Below, piece after piece: positions 35,113 through 42,847 of a stretch of DNA of 64,000 bases (positions within the stretch are counted from its first letter, which is position 1; each line of letters opens with the position of its first letter). The translations under genes and the position numbers were made by a program. The notes under the pieces are model-generated. The model saw only the letters and a list, made by a program, of their open reading frames with translations, did no database searches and was not told where the DNA came from. Origin of the DNA: Streptomyces caniscabiei (GTDB lineage Bacteria; Actinomycetota; Actinomycetes; Streptomycetales; Streptomycetaceae); assembly GCF_014930365.1 (NCBI RefSeq), contig NZ_JABXWI010000006.1, positions 310,001-374,000 on the forward strand. Reading direction: 5' to 3'.

Positions 35113-36090
35113 ATGCTTCAGTTCCTCATCCGCAGGCTGATCGGCGCCGTCGTCACCATGTTTTTGATCGGCGCCTTCACGTTCTTCCTGTTCTATACGA
35201 TCCCCCAAGACTTCGCGCAGTTGTCCTGCGGCAAGAACTGCTCCCCCGAGAACATCGCGGTCATCAGAGAGAACCTCGGTCTCGACAAGCCCATCACCAC
35301 GCAGTTCTGGGAGTTCATGTCGGGCATCGTCCTCGGCCGAGATTTTCCCGTGGGGCACTGCTCCGCGCCCTGCCTGGGCGTGTCCTTCAAGAGCGGTGAC
35401 TTCGTCTGGGACTCCATCGCCGACAGTTTCCCGCTCACTCTGTCGCTGACTCTCGGCGGACTGGCCATCTTTCTGGCGCTGGGCCTCGGCTCCGGTCTGC
35501 TCGCCGCCTGGAAGCGCGGCACTCCGGTCGACAAGGCTGTCAGTGGCGCCTCCATGGTGCTGAGCTCGTTCCAGATCTACTTCCTCGGCCCGATTGTTCT
35601 CGGCATCTTCGTGTACAGCACGGGTTGGATGGAGATGCCGAAGTACGTGCCGTTCACCGAGAACCCGGTGGCCTGGTTCATGGGCCTGCTGATCCCCTGG
35701 GCTGTCATGGCCACCATTTTCACCGCCCAGTACACGCGTATGGCCCGCTCGACCATGATTGAGCAACTCTCGGAGGAACACGTCCGCACGGCCCGCGCGA
35801 AGGGCATGAAGCAGCGGTACGTATTCTTTCGTTACGCCTGGCGTGGTTCACTCATCCCGATCGTCACCATCATCGGCATGGACCTGAGCGCGCTCCTGTC
35901 CGGCGCGGTGGTCACGGAATACACCTTCGACCTGGCCGGTATCGGCCGTCTCGCGGTTGAGTCGTCGCAGGGCAAGGACATCCCGCTGACGATGGGCGTG
36001 ATGCTGTTCGGCGCGTTCTTCATCCTGATGCTGAACATCATCGTGGACATCGCCTACGCCTACATCGACCCGCGCGTGCGCCTCAGCTAG
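35113..36090 (+). CDS. bldKC: Oligopeptide ABC transporter permease BldKC, 325 aa
   Basis: This OppB/DppB-type permease begins L-Q-F-L-I-R-R-L-I-G-A-V-V-T-M-F-L, the usual first helix. A periplasm-side loop contains paired cysteines (S-C-G-K-N-C and H-C-S-A-P-C), and six helices are expected. The EAA-like loop is R-T-A-R-A-K-G-M-K-Q-R. It pairs with BldKA to form the pore. The stop is 10 bases before the next gene. Confidence 0.85.
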   Translation: MLQFLIRRLIGAVVTMFLIGAFTFFLFYTIPQDFAQLSCGKNCSPENIAVIRENLGLDKPITTQFWEFMSGIVLGRDFPVGHCSAPCLGVSFKSGDFVWDSIADSFPLTLSLTLGGLAIFLALGLGSGLLAAWKRGTPVDKAVSGASMVLSSFQIYFLGPIVLGIFVYSTGWMEMPKYVPFTENPVAWFMGLLIPWAVMATIFTAQYTRMARSTMIEQLSEEHVRTARAKGMKQRYVFFRYAWRGSLIPIVTIIGMDLSALLSGAVVTEYTFDLAGIGRLAVESSQGKDIPLTMGVMLFGAFFILMLNIIVDIAYAYIDPRVRLS

Positions 36091-36100
36091 GAGAAATACC

Positions 36101-37162
36101 GTGACCACTCTGACCAAGACCGAAGGTGAGAAGGCCCCGACCGGGCCGGAGGCCTTCCTCTCGGTCCGCGACCTGCGGGTGCGGTTCTCCACCGAGGACG
36201 GCATAGTCAAGGCCGTCGACGGGCTCTCCTTCGACGTCGAGCGCGGCAAGACGCTGGGCATCGTGGGTGAGTCGGGCTCCGGCAAGTCCGTGACCAACCT
36301 GACCGTCCTCGGTCTGCACAACCCCAAGACCACCACCGTCGAGGGCGAGATCATCCTCGACGGCAAGGAACTCGTCACCGCCAAGGAGAAGGAGCTGGAG
36401 CAGCTCCGCGGCAACAAGGTGGCGATGATCTTCCAGGACCCGCTGACGGCGCTCTCGCCGTACTACACGGTGGGCCGGCAGATCGCGGAGCCGTACATGA
36501 AGCACACCGGAGCCTCCAAGAAGGAGGCCCGGCAGCGGACGATCGAGATGCTGGCCAAGGTCGGCATCCCGCACCCGCAGTCCCGCGTGGACGACTACCC
36601 GCACCAGTTCTCCGGCGGTATGCGCCAGCGCGCCATGATCGCCATGGCCCTGGTCTGCGACCCCGACCTGCTGATCGCGGACGAGCCGACCACCGCGCTC
36701 GACGTGACCGTCCAGGCGCAGATCCTCGACCTGCTCAAGGACCTCCAGCAGGAGTTCGGCTCCGCGATCATCTTCATCACCCATGACCTCGGCGTCATCT
36801 CCGACATGGCCGACGACCTGCTGGTGATGTACTCGGGCCGGGCCGTGGAGCGCGGCAGCGTCCGTGAGGTGCTGCGTGAGCCCAAGCATCCCTACACCTG
36901 GGGCCTGCTCAGCTCGATGCCCCGCCTCGGCGGCGACACCGGGCAGGCGCTCACCCCGATCCCCGGCTCCCCGCCCAGCCTGCTCAACCCGCCCACCGGC
37001 TGCCCGTTCCACCCGCGCTGCGCGTTCACCGGTGAGGTCACCGGCAACCGCTGCAGCACGGAGCGGCCACCGCTCGGCGAGGGGCGTGCCTCTGCCTGCC
37101 ACCTGACGGCGGACCAGAAGCAGACCATCTTCATCGACAAGATCCAGCCCCGGCTGCGCTAG
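36101..37162 (+). CDS. bldKD: Oligopeptide ABC transporter ATPase BldKD, 353 aa
   Basis: This is one of two ATPases driving the importer. Walker A is G-E-S-G-S-G-K-S, the ABC signature is F-S-G-G-M-R-Q-R, and Walker B is L-L-I-A-D-E-P-T-T-A-L-D. The C-terminus has the oligopeptide-transporter extension with clustered cysteines (C-P-F-H-P-R-C). GTG at 36101 has AGGAGA about 7 bases upstream. The stop is 14 bases before bldKE. Confidence 0.88.
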   Translation: MTTLTKTEGEKAPTGPEAFLSVRDLRVRFSTEDGIVKAVDGLSFDVERGKTLGIVGESGSGKSVTNLTVLGLHNPKTTTVEGEIILDGKELVTAKEKELEQLRGNKVAMIFQDPLTALSPYYTVGRQIAEPYMKHTGASKKEARQRTIEMLAKVGIPHPQSRVDDYPHQFSGGMRQRAMIAMALVCDPDLLIADEPTTALDVTVQAQILDLLKDLQQEFGSAIIFITHDLGVISDMADDLLVMYSGRAVERGSVREVLREPKHPYTWGLLSSMPRLGGDTGQALTPIPGSPPSLLNPPTGCPFHPRCAFTGEVTGNRCSTERPPLGEGRASACHLTADQKQTIFIDKIQPRLR

Positions 37163-37176
37163 GGAGAACCGAGATC

Positions 37177-38313
37177 ATGAGTGACAACCTCACCCTCCCC
37201 GCACAGCAGGGCTCCCAGGACACCGCGGCCGAGACGCTGCTCAAGGTCGAGGGGCTGACGAAGCACTTCCCCATCTACGGCGGCTTCCCGATCAAACGCA
37301 AGGTCGGTGCGGTCCAGGCCGTGGACGGCATCGACCTGACCGTCGGGGTCGGCGAGAGCGTCGGCCTGGTCGGTGAGTCGGGCTGCGGCAAGTCGACCAC
37401 CGGCCGGCTGATCACCCGGCTGATGGAGCCGACCGGCGGGAAGATCACCTACCGGGACCAGGACATCACCCACGCCTCGCGCAGGCAGCTGGCGCCGGTG
37501 CGGTCCGAGATCCAGATGATCTTCCAGGACCCGTACTCCTCCCTCAACCCGCGGCAGACGGTCGGCACGATCATCAAGTCGCCGATGGAGGTCAACGGGA
37601 TCAACCCCGAGGGCGGCCGGGAGAAGAAGGTCCGCGAGCTCCTCGAACTGGTCGGGCTCAACCCCGAGCACTACAACCGGTTCCCGCACGAGTTCTCCGG
37701 TGGTCAGCGCCAGCGCATCGGTGTGGCGCGCGCGCTCGCCCTGAACCCGAAGCTGATCGTCGCGGACGAGCCGGTCTCGGCGCTGGACGTGTCGATCCAG
37801 GCGCAGGTCGTGAACCTGCTCCAGAAGGTCCAGGACGAGCTGGGCATCGCGTTCCTGTTCATCGCGCACGACCTCGCGATCGTCCGGCACTTCTCCAAGC
37901 GCGTCGCGGTGATGTACCTCGGCAAGATCGTCGAGGTGGCGGACCGGGACTCGCTGTACAACCGGCCCCGGCACCCGTACACCCACGCCCTGCTCTCGGC
38001 GGTGCCCGAGGTGGCCGTCGACGACGAGGTCGAGACGAAGGAGCGGATCCGGCTCGCCGGTGACGTGCCCTCGCCGATCGCGCCGCCGTCCGGCTGCCGC
38101 TTCCGGACGCGGTGCTGGAAGGCCCAGGACAAGTGCGCCTCCGAGGAGCCGCCGCTGGTCCAGCTCTCCGGCAACCTGGCCGGCCACCTGACGGCCTGCC
38201 ACTTCCCGGAGGACCCGACGACCGAGGCCCGCACCGAGGACGTCGTGCTGGACCCGGGGTTGAAGGCGCTGGAGACGGGCGCCGCTGAGGTTTCTAAGGG
38301 GACGAAGGACTGA
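37177..38313 (+). CDS. bldKE: Oligopeptide ABC transporter ATPase BldKE, 378 aa
   Basis: This is the second ATPase of the importer, OppF/DppF type. Walker A is G-E-S-G-C-G-K-S-T, the signature is F-S-G-G-Q-R-Q-R, and Walker B is L-I-V-A-D-E-P-V-S-A-L-D. A Cys-containing C-terminal extension (C-R-F-R-T-R-C-W) is present. It forms a heterodimer with BldKD. AGGGAGAA precedes the ATG at 37177. A T-tailed terminator follows. Confidence 0.88.
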   Translation: MSDNLTLPAQQGSQDTAAETLLKVEGLTKHFPIYGGFPIKRKVGAVQAVDGIDLTVGVGESVGLVGESGCGKSTTGRLITRLMEPTGGKITYRDQDITHASRRQLAPVRSEIQMIFQDPYSSLNPRQTVGTIIKSPMEVNGINPEGGREKKVRELLELVGLNPEHYNRFPHEFSGGQRQRIGVARALALNPKLIVADEPVSALDVSIQAQVVNLLQKVQDELGIAFLFIAHDLAIVRHFSKRVAVMYLGKIVEVADRDSLYNRPRHPYTHALLSAVPEVAVDDEVETKERIRLAGDVPSPIAPPSGCRFRTRCWKAQDKCASEEPPLVQLSGNLAGHLTACHFPEDPTTEARTEDVVLDPGLKALETGAAEVSKGTKD

Positions 38314-38349
38314 CCTTTCGGCGCCGGCATGCCGGGCGACGGGAAATCC

Positions 38350-38388
38350 AGGCTGGGGAGGGGCTGTTGGCCCTCCCCAGCCTTTTTT
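38350..38388 (+). terminator. Rho-independent terminator after bldKE
   Basis: A 13-bp stem (38350-38362 with 38371-38383) and 8-base loop are followed by a run of six T. This is the clearest classical terminator in the window and marks the end of the bldK operon. Confidence 0.88.
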
Positions 38389-38396
38389 GTTTCACC

Positions 38397-38520
38397 TCAG
38401 ATGTACCTCAAGTCGCGTGACATGGCCTCGACATCTCCGCGAACATATTCGTTGTAGATCTTCCACGGTCCGATGTCGGTGTATGCGACGTCGGCGACGA
38501 AACTGCACTCGGGGATGAAG
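38397..38520 (-). pseudogene. Possible fragment of an unidentified gene, C-terminal end
   Basis: On the minus strand a coding-like stretch reads C-S-F-V-A-D-V-A-Y-T-D-I-G-P-W-K-I, then Y-N-E-Y-V-R-G-D-V-E and a TGA at 38399-38397. Third positions are mostly G or C. Upstream it runs into the secreted-protein gene on the other strand, so no start exists. It looks like the tail of a lost gene, but I do not recognise a family and chance is possible. Confidence 0.3.
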
Positions 38521-39015
38521 ATGACCATGAGGCGAATCCTTTCCGTCGGTGTGATGGCGTCGGCAATGGCGGTGGGCATGGCTGTCAGTGCGCCTGCCCC
38601 CACCGCTCAGGCGGAGGCGGGTGGCCGGTGGTACATGGTGAACAAGTACAACGGCAAGTGCGTCAAGGGCAACGGGGTCAAGGAGAAGCTGGTCCTGGCC
38701 ACCTGTAAGAAGAAGGACGCCTTTCACTGGAACAACTACGGTTCGGCTCAGTACGCGAACTACAGTGCGCCCACGATTTCCTACGCCGCTTGCATCGCGG
38801 ACAACGGAAGGAACAAGCCTCCCTATCTGAGGGCCTGCAACGGCGGCAAGGGAACCAAGAGCTTTGCGCTCGCTTCGCTGAAGAACGGGGCCAAGACCCC
38901 GATCGCTGGAAATTGCGGCTACCTGCAGGCAGCGAGCAAGACCAGCCTCAAGTGCGGAAGGAAGCCGGCCAACTTCAATAAGGCCACGTGGATCATCAAG
39001 TACTCGCTGAAGTGA
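38521..39015 (+). CDS. Secreted six-cysteine protein, beta-trefoil-like, copy 1, 164 aa
   Basis: The ATG at 38521 has GGGG 6 bases upstream; another ATG lies 6 bases later. A signal peptide (I-L-S-V-G-V-M-A-S-A-M-A-V) likely ends at A-Q-A. The mature part has six cysteines in three pairs: K-C-V-K-G-N-G to L-A-T-C, A-A-C-I-A-D-N-G to L-R-A-C, and N-C-G-Y-L-Q to L-K-C. Each pair is followed by an aromatic-containing strand (D-A-F-H-W, S-F-A-L, A-T-W-I). This threefold pattern fits a ricin-B-like beta-trefoil, which often binds sugars. It is strongly similar to the protein at 39299-39796. There is no enzyme domain. Confidence 0.75.
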   Translation: MTMRRILSVGVMASAMAVGMAVSAPAPTAQAEAGGRWYMVNKYNGKCVKGNGVKEKLVLATCKKKDAFHWNNYGSAQYANYSAPTISYAACIADNGRNKPPYLRACNGGKGTKSFALASLKNGAKTPIAGNCGYLQAASKTSLKCGRKPANFNKATWIIKYSLK

Positions 39016-39102
39016 TCCGGGCTTCGATCGAGTGGTTCGCGGCGGCGAGGCGGCGTCGGTCAGGTGTGTGCGCGAGCTACTCGGGCGGCCGTTGGTCGAG
39101 GA

Positions 39103-39195
39103 TGACGAGCCCGGGGGCGCCCCGGCGGCGGCCGGGTGCTGATGACTGACGCCGAGGGCAATGAATTCCGCGTGGAGCGCGGCGAGTTGGGCTGA
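39103..39195 (+). pseudogene. C-terminal fragment of a VOC/glyoxalase-like protein
   Basis: The frame ends V-L-M-T-D-A-E-G-N-E-F-R-V-E-R-G-E then TGA at 39193. D-x-E-G-N-E-F is the metal-binding end of the vicinal oxygen chelate family, where the Glu is a ligand. Upstream the same frame meets a stop at 39103, and no full-length domain exists. It is a short remnant between the two secreted-protein genes. Confidence 0.5.
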
Positions 39196-39298
39196 AGCTC
39201 AGGTGTTGCTCAAGTTGCGTGCGGGGCCCGTGAGTTCGCTGATAGAAAGAGAACACCTTCCGGGCCGGAGGGTAACGGGGAAAAACGGGGAAAACTTG

Positions 39299-39796
39299 AT
39301 GAAGATCAGAAACAGGAATGTCGCCGGAATGGTCACGGCCGCGCTTCTCGCCGTGCTCACCTCCATGATTCCCGCGTCGTCGGCGCACGCCGAGGCAGGC
39401 GGCCGCTGGTATTTCGTGAACCAGTACAACGGCAAGTGCCTGAAGGGGAACGGTGAGGGCAAGGCGCTCTCGCTGGCCACCTGCAAGAACAAGGACGCCT
39501 TCCACTGGATCAACTACGGCCAGACCGGGATGGTGAACTTCAGCCTCGACGTGTACCCGTACGGCGCGATCTGCATCAACAACAAGGGCCGGGGCAAGAC
39601 GCCCAACCTGAAGGCGTGCGGCACGGCCGACACCTCGGGCTGGCGGATCAATTCCGCCAAGAAGAACGCGAAGACCGGTCTGGTGCACATCGGGTGCGGT
39701 TATCTGCAGGCGGTGAGCAAGACCAAGGTCGTCTGCACGAAGCGCCCGAAGAACATCAAGAAGATGACCTACATCGTCAAGTACTCCCTGAAGTGA
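39299..39796 (+). CDS. Secreted six-cysteine protein, beta-trefoil-like, copy 2, 165 aa
   Basis: This is a clear paralogue of the protein at 38521. The signal peptide ends around A-H-A, then A-G-G-R-W-Y-F-V-N-Q-Y-N-G-K-C begins the mature part. Six cysteines keep the same spacing: G-K-C-L-K-G-N to L-A-T-C, A-I-C-I-N-N to L-K-A-C, and I-G-C-G-Y-L-Q to V-V-C. The C-terminus I-V-K-Y-S-L-K matches copy 1 almost exactly. The ATG at 39299 follows GGGGAAAA. It faces the minus-strand transporter genes across a shared terminator. Confidence 0.75.
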   Translation: MKIRNRNVAGMVTAALLAVLTSMIPASSAHAEAGGRWYFVNQYNGKCLKGNGEGKALSLATCKNKDAFHWINYGQTGMVNFSLDVYPYGAICINNKGRGKTPNLKACGTADTSGWRINSAKKNAKTGLVHIGCGYLQAVSKTKVVCTKRPKNIKKMTYIVKYSLK

Positions 39797-39874
39797 CCGA
39801 GTCGTCGGTCGTGCTCGCGGTGTGAATTGCTGGTGGATCAAACGGGGGATTCACCGGGAAAGCGCGCCGCGGAA

Positions 39875-39912
39875 AGGCCCGGGTCCGTCTCTCCACGGAC
39901 CCGGGCCTTTTT
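39875..39912. terminator. Terminator between converging genes
   Basis: Arms 39875-39888 and 39895-39908 form a 14-bp stem with a CTCTCC loop, followed by five T on the plus strand. It probably serves the secreted-protein gene and, in reverse, the minus-strand permease. Confidence 0.85.
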
Positions 39913-39975
39913 CCTGTGGCCGACCTTTTCGTATTTCCCGGGTGCCTTCGCGTGGGGCACGCCTTTTCGTGGACC

Positions 39976-40959
39976 CTAGGCCAGCCGCACCCGTGGATCG
40001 ATCAGCGCGTACACCGCGTCGACCACGATGTTCGCGATGACGATCGCGGTGGCCGCGACCAGCACCACCCCCAGCAGCAGGGGCAGGTCGTTGTCGCGGA
40101 CGGCCTTGATGGAGAGGGCTCCGATGCCGTGCAGGCCGAAGGTCTCCTCGGTGATGATGGCGCCGCCGAGGAGGTAGCCGATGTCGAGGCCGAGGATGGT
40201 GACGATGGGGCCCATGGCGCCGCGCCAGGCGTGCCGGAAGAAGACCGTGGGCCGGGACATGCCCTTGGCACGGGCCGTGCGGACGTAGTCCTCGGCGAGG
40301 CTCTCCACGAGCTGGGAGCGGGTCATCCGGGTGTAGTTGGCGGTGAAGATGATCGCGAGGACCAGCCAGGGCAGGAGCAGGCCCTTGAACCAGGCGAGCG
40401 GGTCCTGGGTCAGGCCCACGGCGTCCGAGGGGCGGGGGAGCAGGCCCCACTGGTCGGAGAGGTAGTACATCGCCACCACGCCGACGATGTAGATCTGGAG
40501 CGACGAGCCGACCAGGGACGCCGACGAGGCGATCTTGTCCGCCGCCTTGCCCTGCTTGACCGCCGCGATCATGCCGGTGCCCACACCGAACACCACGAAG
40601 ACGACCGTGCTGCCGAGGGCGAGGGAGAGCGTGGTCGGGAAGCGGTCGGTGATCAGGCCGAGGACCGGTTCGTGGTTGGTGAAGGAGTAGCCCAGACAGG
40701 GGGCGGGGCAGTGGCCGAGCCCGGCGAAGTCCCGGCCGGCGAAGACCCCCACCAGCCAGTGCCAGTACTGCACGGGCAGCGGATCGGCGATACCGAGGTT
40801 GTGCCGGACCAGGGCGAGCGTCTGCGGGGTGCACAGCTTGCCGCAGGCGGCGCGGGCGGGGTCGCGCGGGGCGACGTAGAAGAGGAGGAAGGTGATGGCG
40901 CTGATGATCAGCAGGATCAGCAGCGCGCTCAGCGTCCTGCGTGCGATGAAGCGGAGCAT
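39976..40959 (-). CDS. Peptide ABC transporter permease (OppB type), 327 aa
   Basis: This resembles BldKC closely: the first helix L-R-F-I-A-R-R-T-L-S-A-L-L-I, the paired cysteines A-C-G-K-L-C and H-C-P-A-P-C, and the loop R-T-A-R-A-K-G-M-S-R occupy the same places. It is the last gene of a three-gene set running on the minus strand. The ATG at 40959 lies 23 bases after the binding-protein stop. No ATPase gene is found in this set, so it probably relies on ATPases encoded elsewhere, perhaps BldKD/BldKE or those at 47.9-49.9 kb. Confidence 0.88.
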   Translation of the reverse strand: MLRFIARRTLSALLILLIISAITFLLFYVAPRDPARAACGKLCTPQTLALVRHNLGIADPLPVQYWHWLVGVFAGRDFAGLGHCPAPCLGYSFTNHEPVLGLITDRFPTTLSLALGSTVVFVVFGVGTGMIAAVKQGKAADKIASSASLVGSSLQIYIVGVVAMYYLSDQWGLLPRPSDAVGLTQDPLAWFKGLLLPWLVLAIIFTANYTRMTRSQLVESLAEDYVRTARAKGMSRPTVFFRHAWRGAMGPIVTILGLDIGYLLGGAIITEETFGLHGIGALSIKAVRDNDLPLLLGVVLVAATAIVIANIVVDAVYALIDPRVRLA

Positions 40960-40982
40960 GACTGCGCGGTTCCCTGGCCGGC

Positions 40983-42773
40983 TCAGGCCTTGGCGTACAG
41001 CTTGTGGATGAGGAACGCCGAGAACAGCGGGTCGAACTGGGCGCCGCCCACCTTCGAGCCGTACAGGTAGTAACGCCGCTGGTAGGTCTCCGGGATGATC
41101 GGCGCCTCCTTGGCCATGATCTCCTTGTCCAGGGCCGCCCAGGCGGCGTTCTCCTTCGCGGTGTCCGTGATGGTCGAGTCCTTCTTGATCGCCGTATTGA
41201 CCCAGCCCACGTTCAGCTGGGAGACGTTGGGGGCGTTGTCGGCGATCGTGGTGCCGTCGAAGAGCGGCTGGATGAGGGTGTAGGCGGCGGGCCAGTCGGG
41301 CGACCAGCCGTACCACATCACATCGAACTGGTTGTCGATCTGGCCGACCTGGTCGTAGTAGCTCGTCGACTCCACGGGCTTGACGACCGGGTCGAAGCCC
41401 GCCTCCTTCAGGGCGTTGGCGATGACGACCTTGGTCTTCTCGTAGGCGTCGTTGCCGCCCTGTGGATAGGTGTAGACGATCTTCTGGCCGAGCTTGCCGG
41501 CCTCCTTCAGCAGGGCCTTCGCCTTCGCCGTGTCGCCGCGCGGGTTCTTCAGCTTGCCGTAGACGTCGAACTTCACCCGGCCCGCGATGTCCGGGCTGAG
41601 GATGGTCGTCGCGTAGTCACCGGCGGACGGGCCGCCGTAGATGGAACGGATCTGCTCCAGTGGCCAGGCGTGATTGAGGGCCTGGCGGACCCGGACGTCC
41701 TTGATGCGGCGGCAGTTGACGGCGTAGTAGTACAGGCCGGTCAGCAGGCCGTCGATCGTGCGGGACTCCAGCGTGCTGTCACTGATCACCTTCTGGATGC
41801 GCTCGGCCGGCACCCCGCTGTAGGCCATGACCGCGTACCGGTCGGTCCCCGAGTCGGCGATCAGCCGGTCGGTGGCCGGCAGGGCCTCGGGGCCGAACTC
41901 GAAGACGACGGAGTCCGGGTAGGCGTTGCGGATCGCGTCCGTCTTCGGGTCCCAGTGGGTGTTGCGCACCAGCGTCAGGGACTTGTCGACCGAGTGCTGC
42001 TTGATCCGGTACGGACCGCAGGAGACCGGGTCCTTGTCGTACTTCTCCTTGCTGTCGTGCGCGACCGGCACGGCACCGTAGGAGTGCATCGCCAGCGCCC
42101 AGTCGAGGTCGGGGCGGGCCGTCCTCAGATGGAAGGTGATGGTCTTCTTCGCGGTGTCCGTGACGACCGAGGAGAGATGCTTGCCGCCGTACGGGCCCTT
42201 GTAGACGGACCGGAAGTCGTGCGAGCCGGTCAGCCAGGTCTGGACGTACGTGGCGCCCTCGGTGGTGAAGCTCGCGAAGCCGCGCTCGATGCCGTGGCGT
42301 ACGTCCTCGACGGTCAGTTCGCTGCCGTCCTCCCACTTCAGGCCGTCCTTGAGGGTGAACGTCCAGGTCGCGCCGCCGTCGGACATGGTCCCGGCGTCGG
42401 TGGCGAGGTCGCCGACGAGCTTCATGGAGCCGTCGGAGGCGATCTTGTAGCCGGTGAGGCAGCGGACGTAGAGGTTCGCGACCGTGGAGTTCCAGGCGAA
42501 GTAGATCCGCTGCGGGTCGAGGTGGGAGAAGTCGTCCGGGCCGATCGGACGGATCGTGCCGCCCTTGCGCGCGCCCGGCACCTCCGGAGCGGGGCCGGCG
42601 GAGTCCGCGGCGGTGCCCACCGCGACCTTGGAGTACGTGGCGGCGGAGCCGGAGGCCGTGCCGCTCCCCGCCGCACCGCCCCCGCCGCCGCTGCTGCACG
42701 CGCTGAGGACGAGGGCGCCGCCGGCCGTCGCGACCGAGCTTGCGATGACGAAGTTCCTGCGGGAGATCGACAT
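40983..42773 (-). CDS. Peptide-binding lipoprotein with twin-arginine signal, 596 aa
   Basis: The N-terminus M-S-I-S-R-R-N-F-V-I-A-S-S has a twin-arginine export motif, and the signal ends in lipobox L-S-A-C. Export is therefore likely by the Tat route and then lipid attachment. The mature protein is a family 5 solute-binding domain (F-S-H-L-D-P-Q-R-I-Y, T-F-T-L-K-D-G-L-K-W, Y-G-W-S-P-D-W near the end), parallel to BldKB in layout. The ATG is at 42773. It sits between two permeases with no ATPase. Confidence 0.88.
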   Translation of the reverse strand: MSISRRNFVIASSVATAGGALVLSACSSGGGGGAAGSGTASGSAATYSKVAVGTAADSAGPAPEVPGARKGGTIRPIGPDDFSHLDPQRIYFAWNSTVANLYVRCLTGYKIASDGSMKLVGDLATDAGTMSDGGATWTFTLKDGLKWEDGSELTVEDVRHGIERGFASFTTEGATYVQTWLTGSHDFRSVYKGPYGGKHLSSVVTDTAKKTITFHLRTARPDLDWALAMHSYGAVPVAHDSKEKYDKDPVSCGPYRIKQHSVDKSLTLVRNTHWDPKTDAIRNAYPDSVVFEFGPEALPATDRLIADSGTDRYAVMAYSGVPAERIQKVISDSTLESRTIDGLLTGLYYYAVNCRRIKDVRVRQALNHAWPLEQIRSIYGGPSAGDYATTILSPDIAGRVKFDVYGKLKNPRGDTAKAKALLKEAGKLGQKIVYTYPQGGNDAYEKTKVVIANALKEAGFDPVVKPVESTSYYDQVGQIDNQFDVMWYGWSPDWPAAYTLIQPLFDGTTIADNAPNVSQLNVGWVNTAIKKDSTITDTAKENAAWAALDKEIMAKEAPIIPETYQRRYYLYGSKVGGAQFDPLFSAFLIHKLYAKA

Positions 42774-42847
42774 GGGTGTCCTGCCTGAATCAGGGAGAGG
42801 GAGTTTCTGGAGAAAGGAGGGGCGGGGAGGGGGCTCGGAGGAGGGGG

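Noticed and set aside
33175..35781. 868-codon minus-strand frame over bldKB and bldKC
   Set aside because: The plus strand has unmistakable transporter proteins. The minus frame is Val/Leu/Asp-rich, the typical mirror of high-GC coding sequence.
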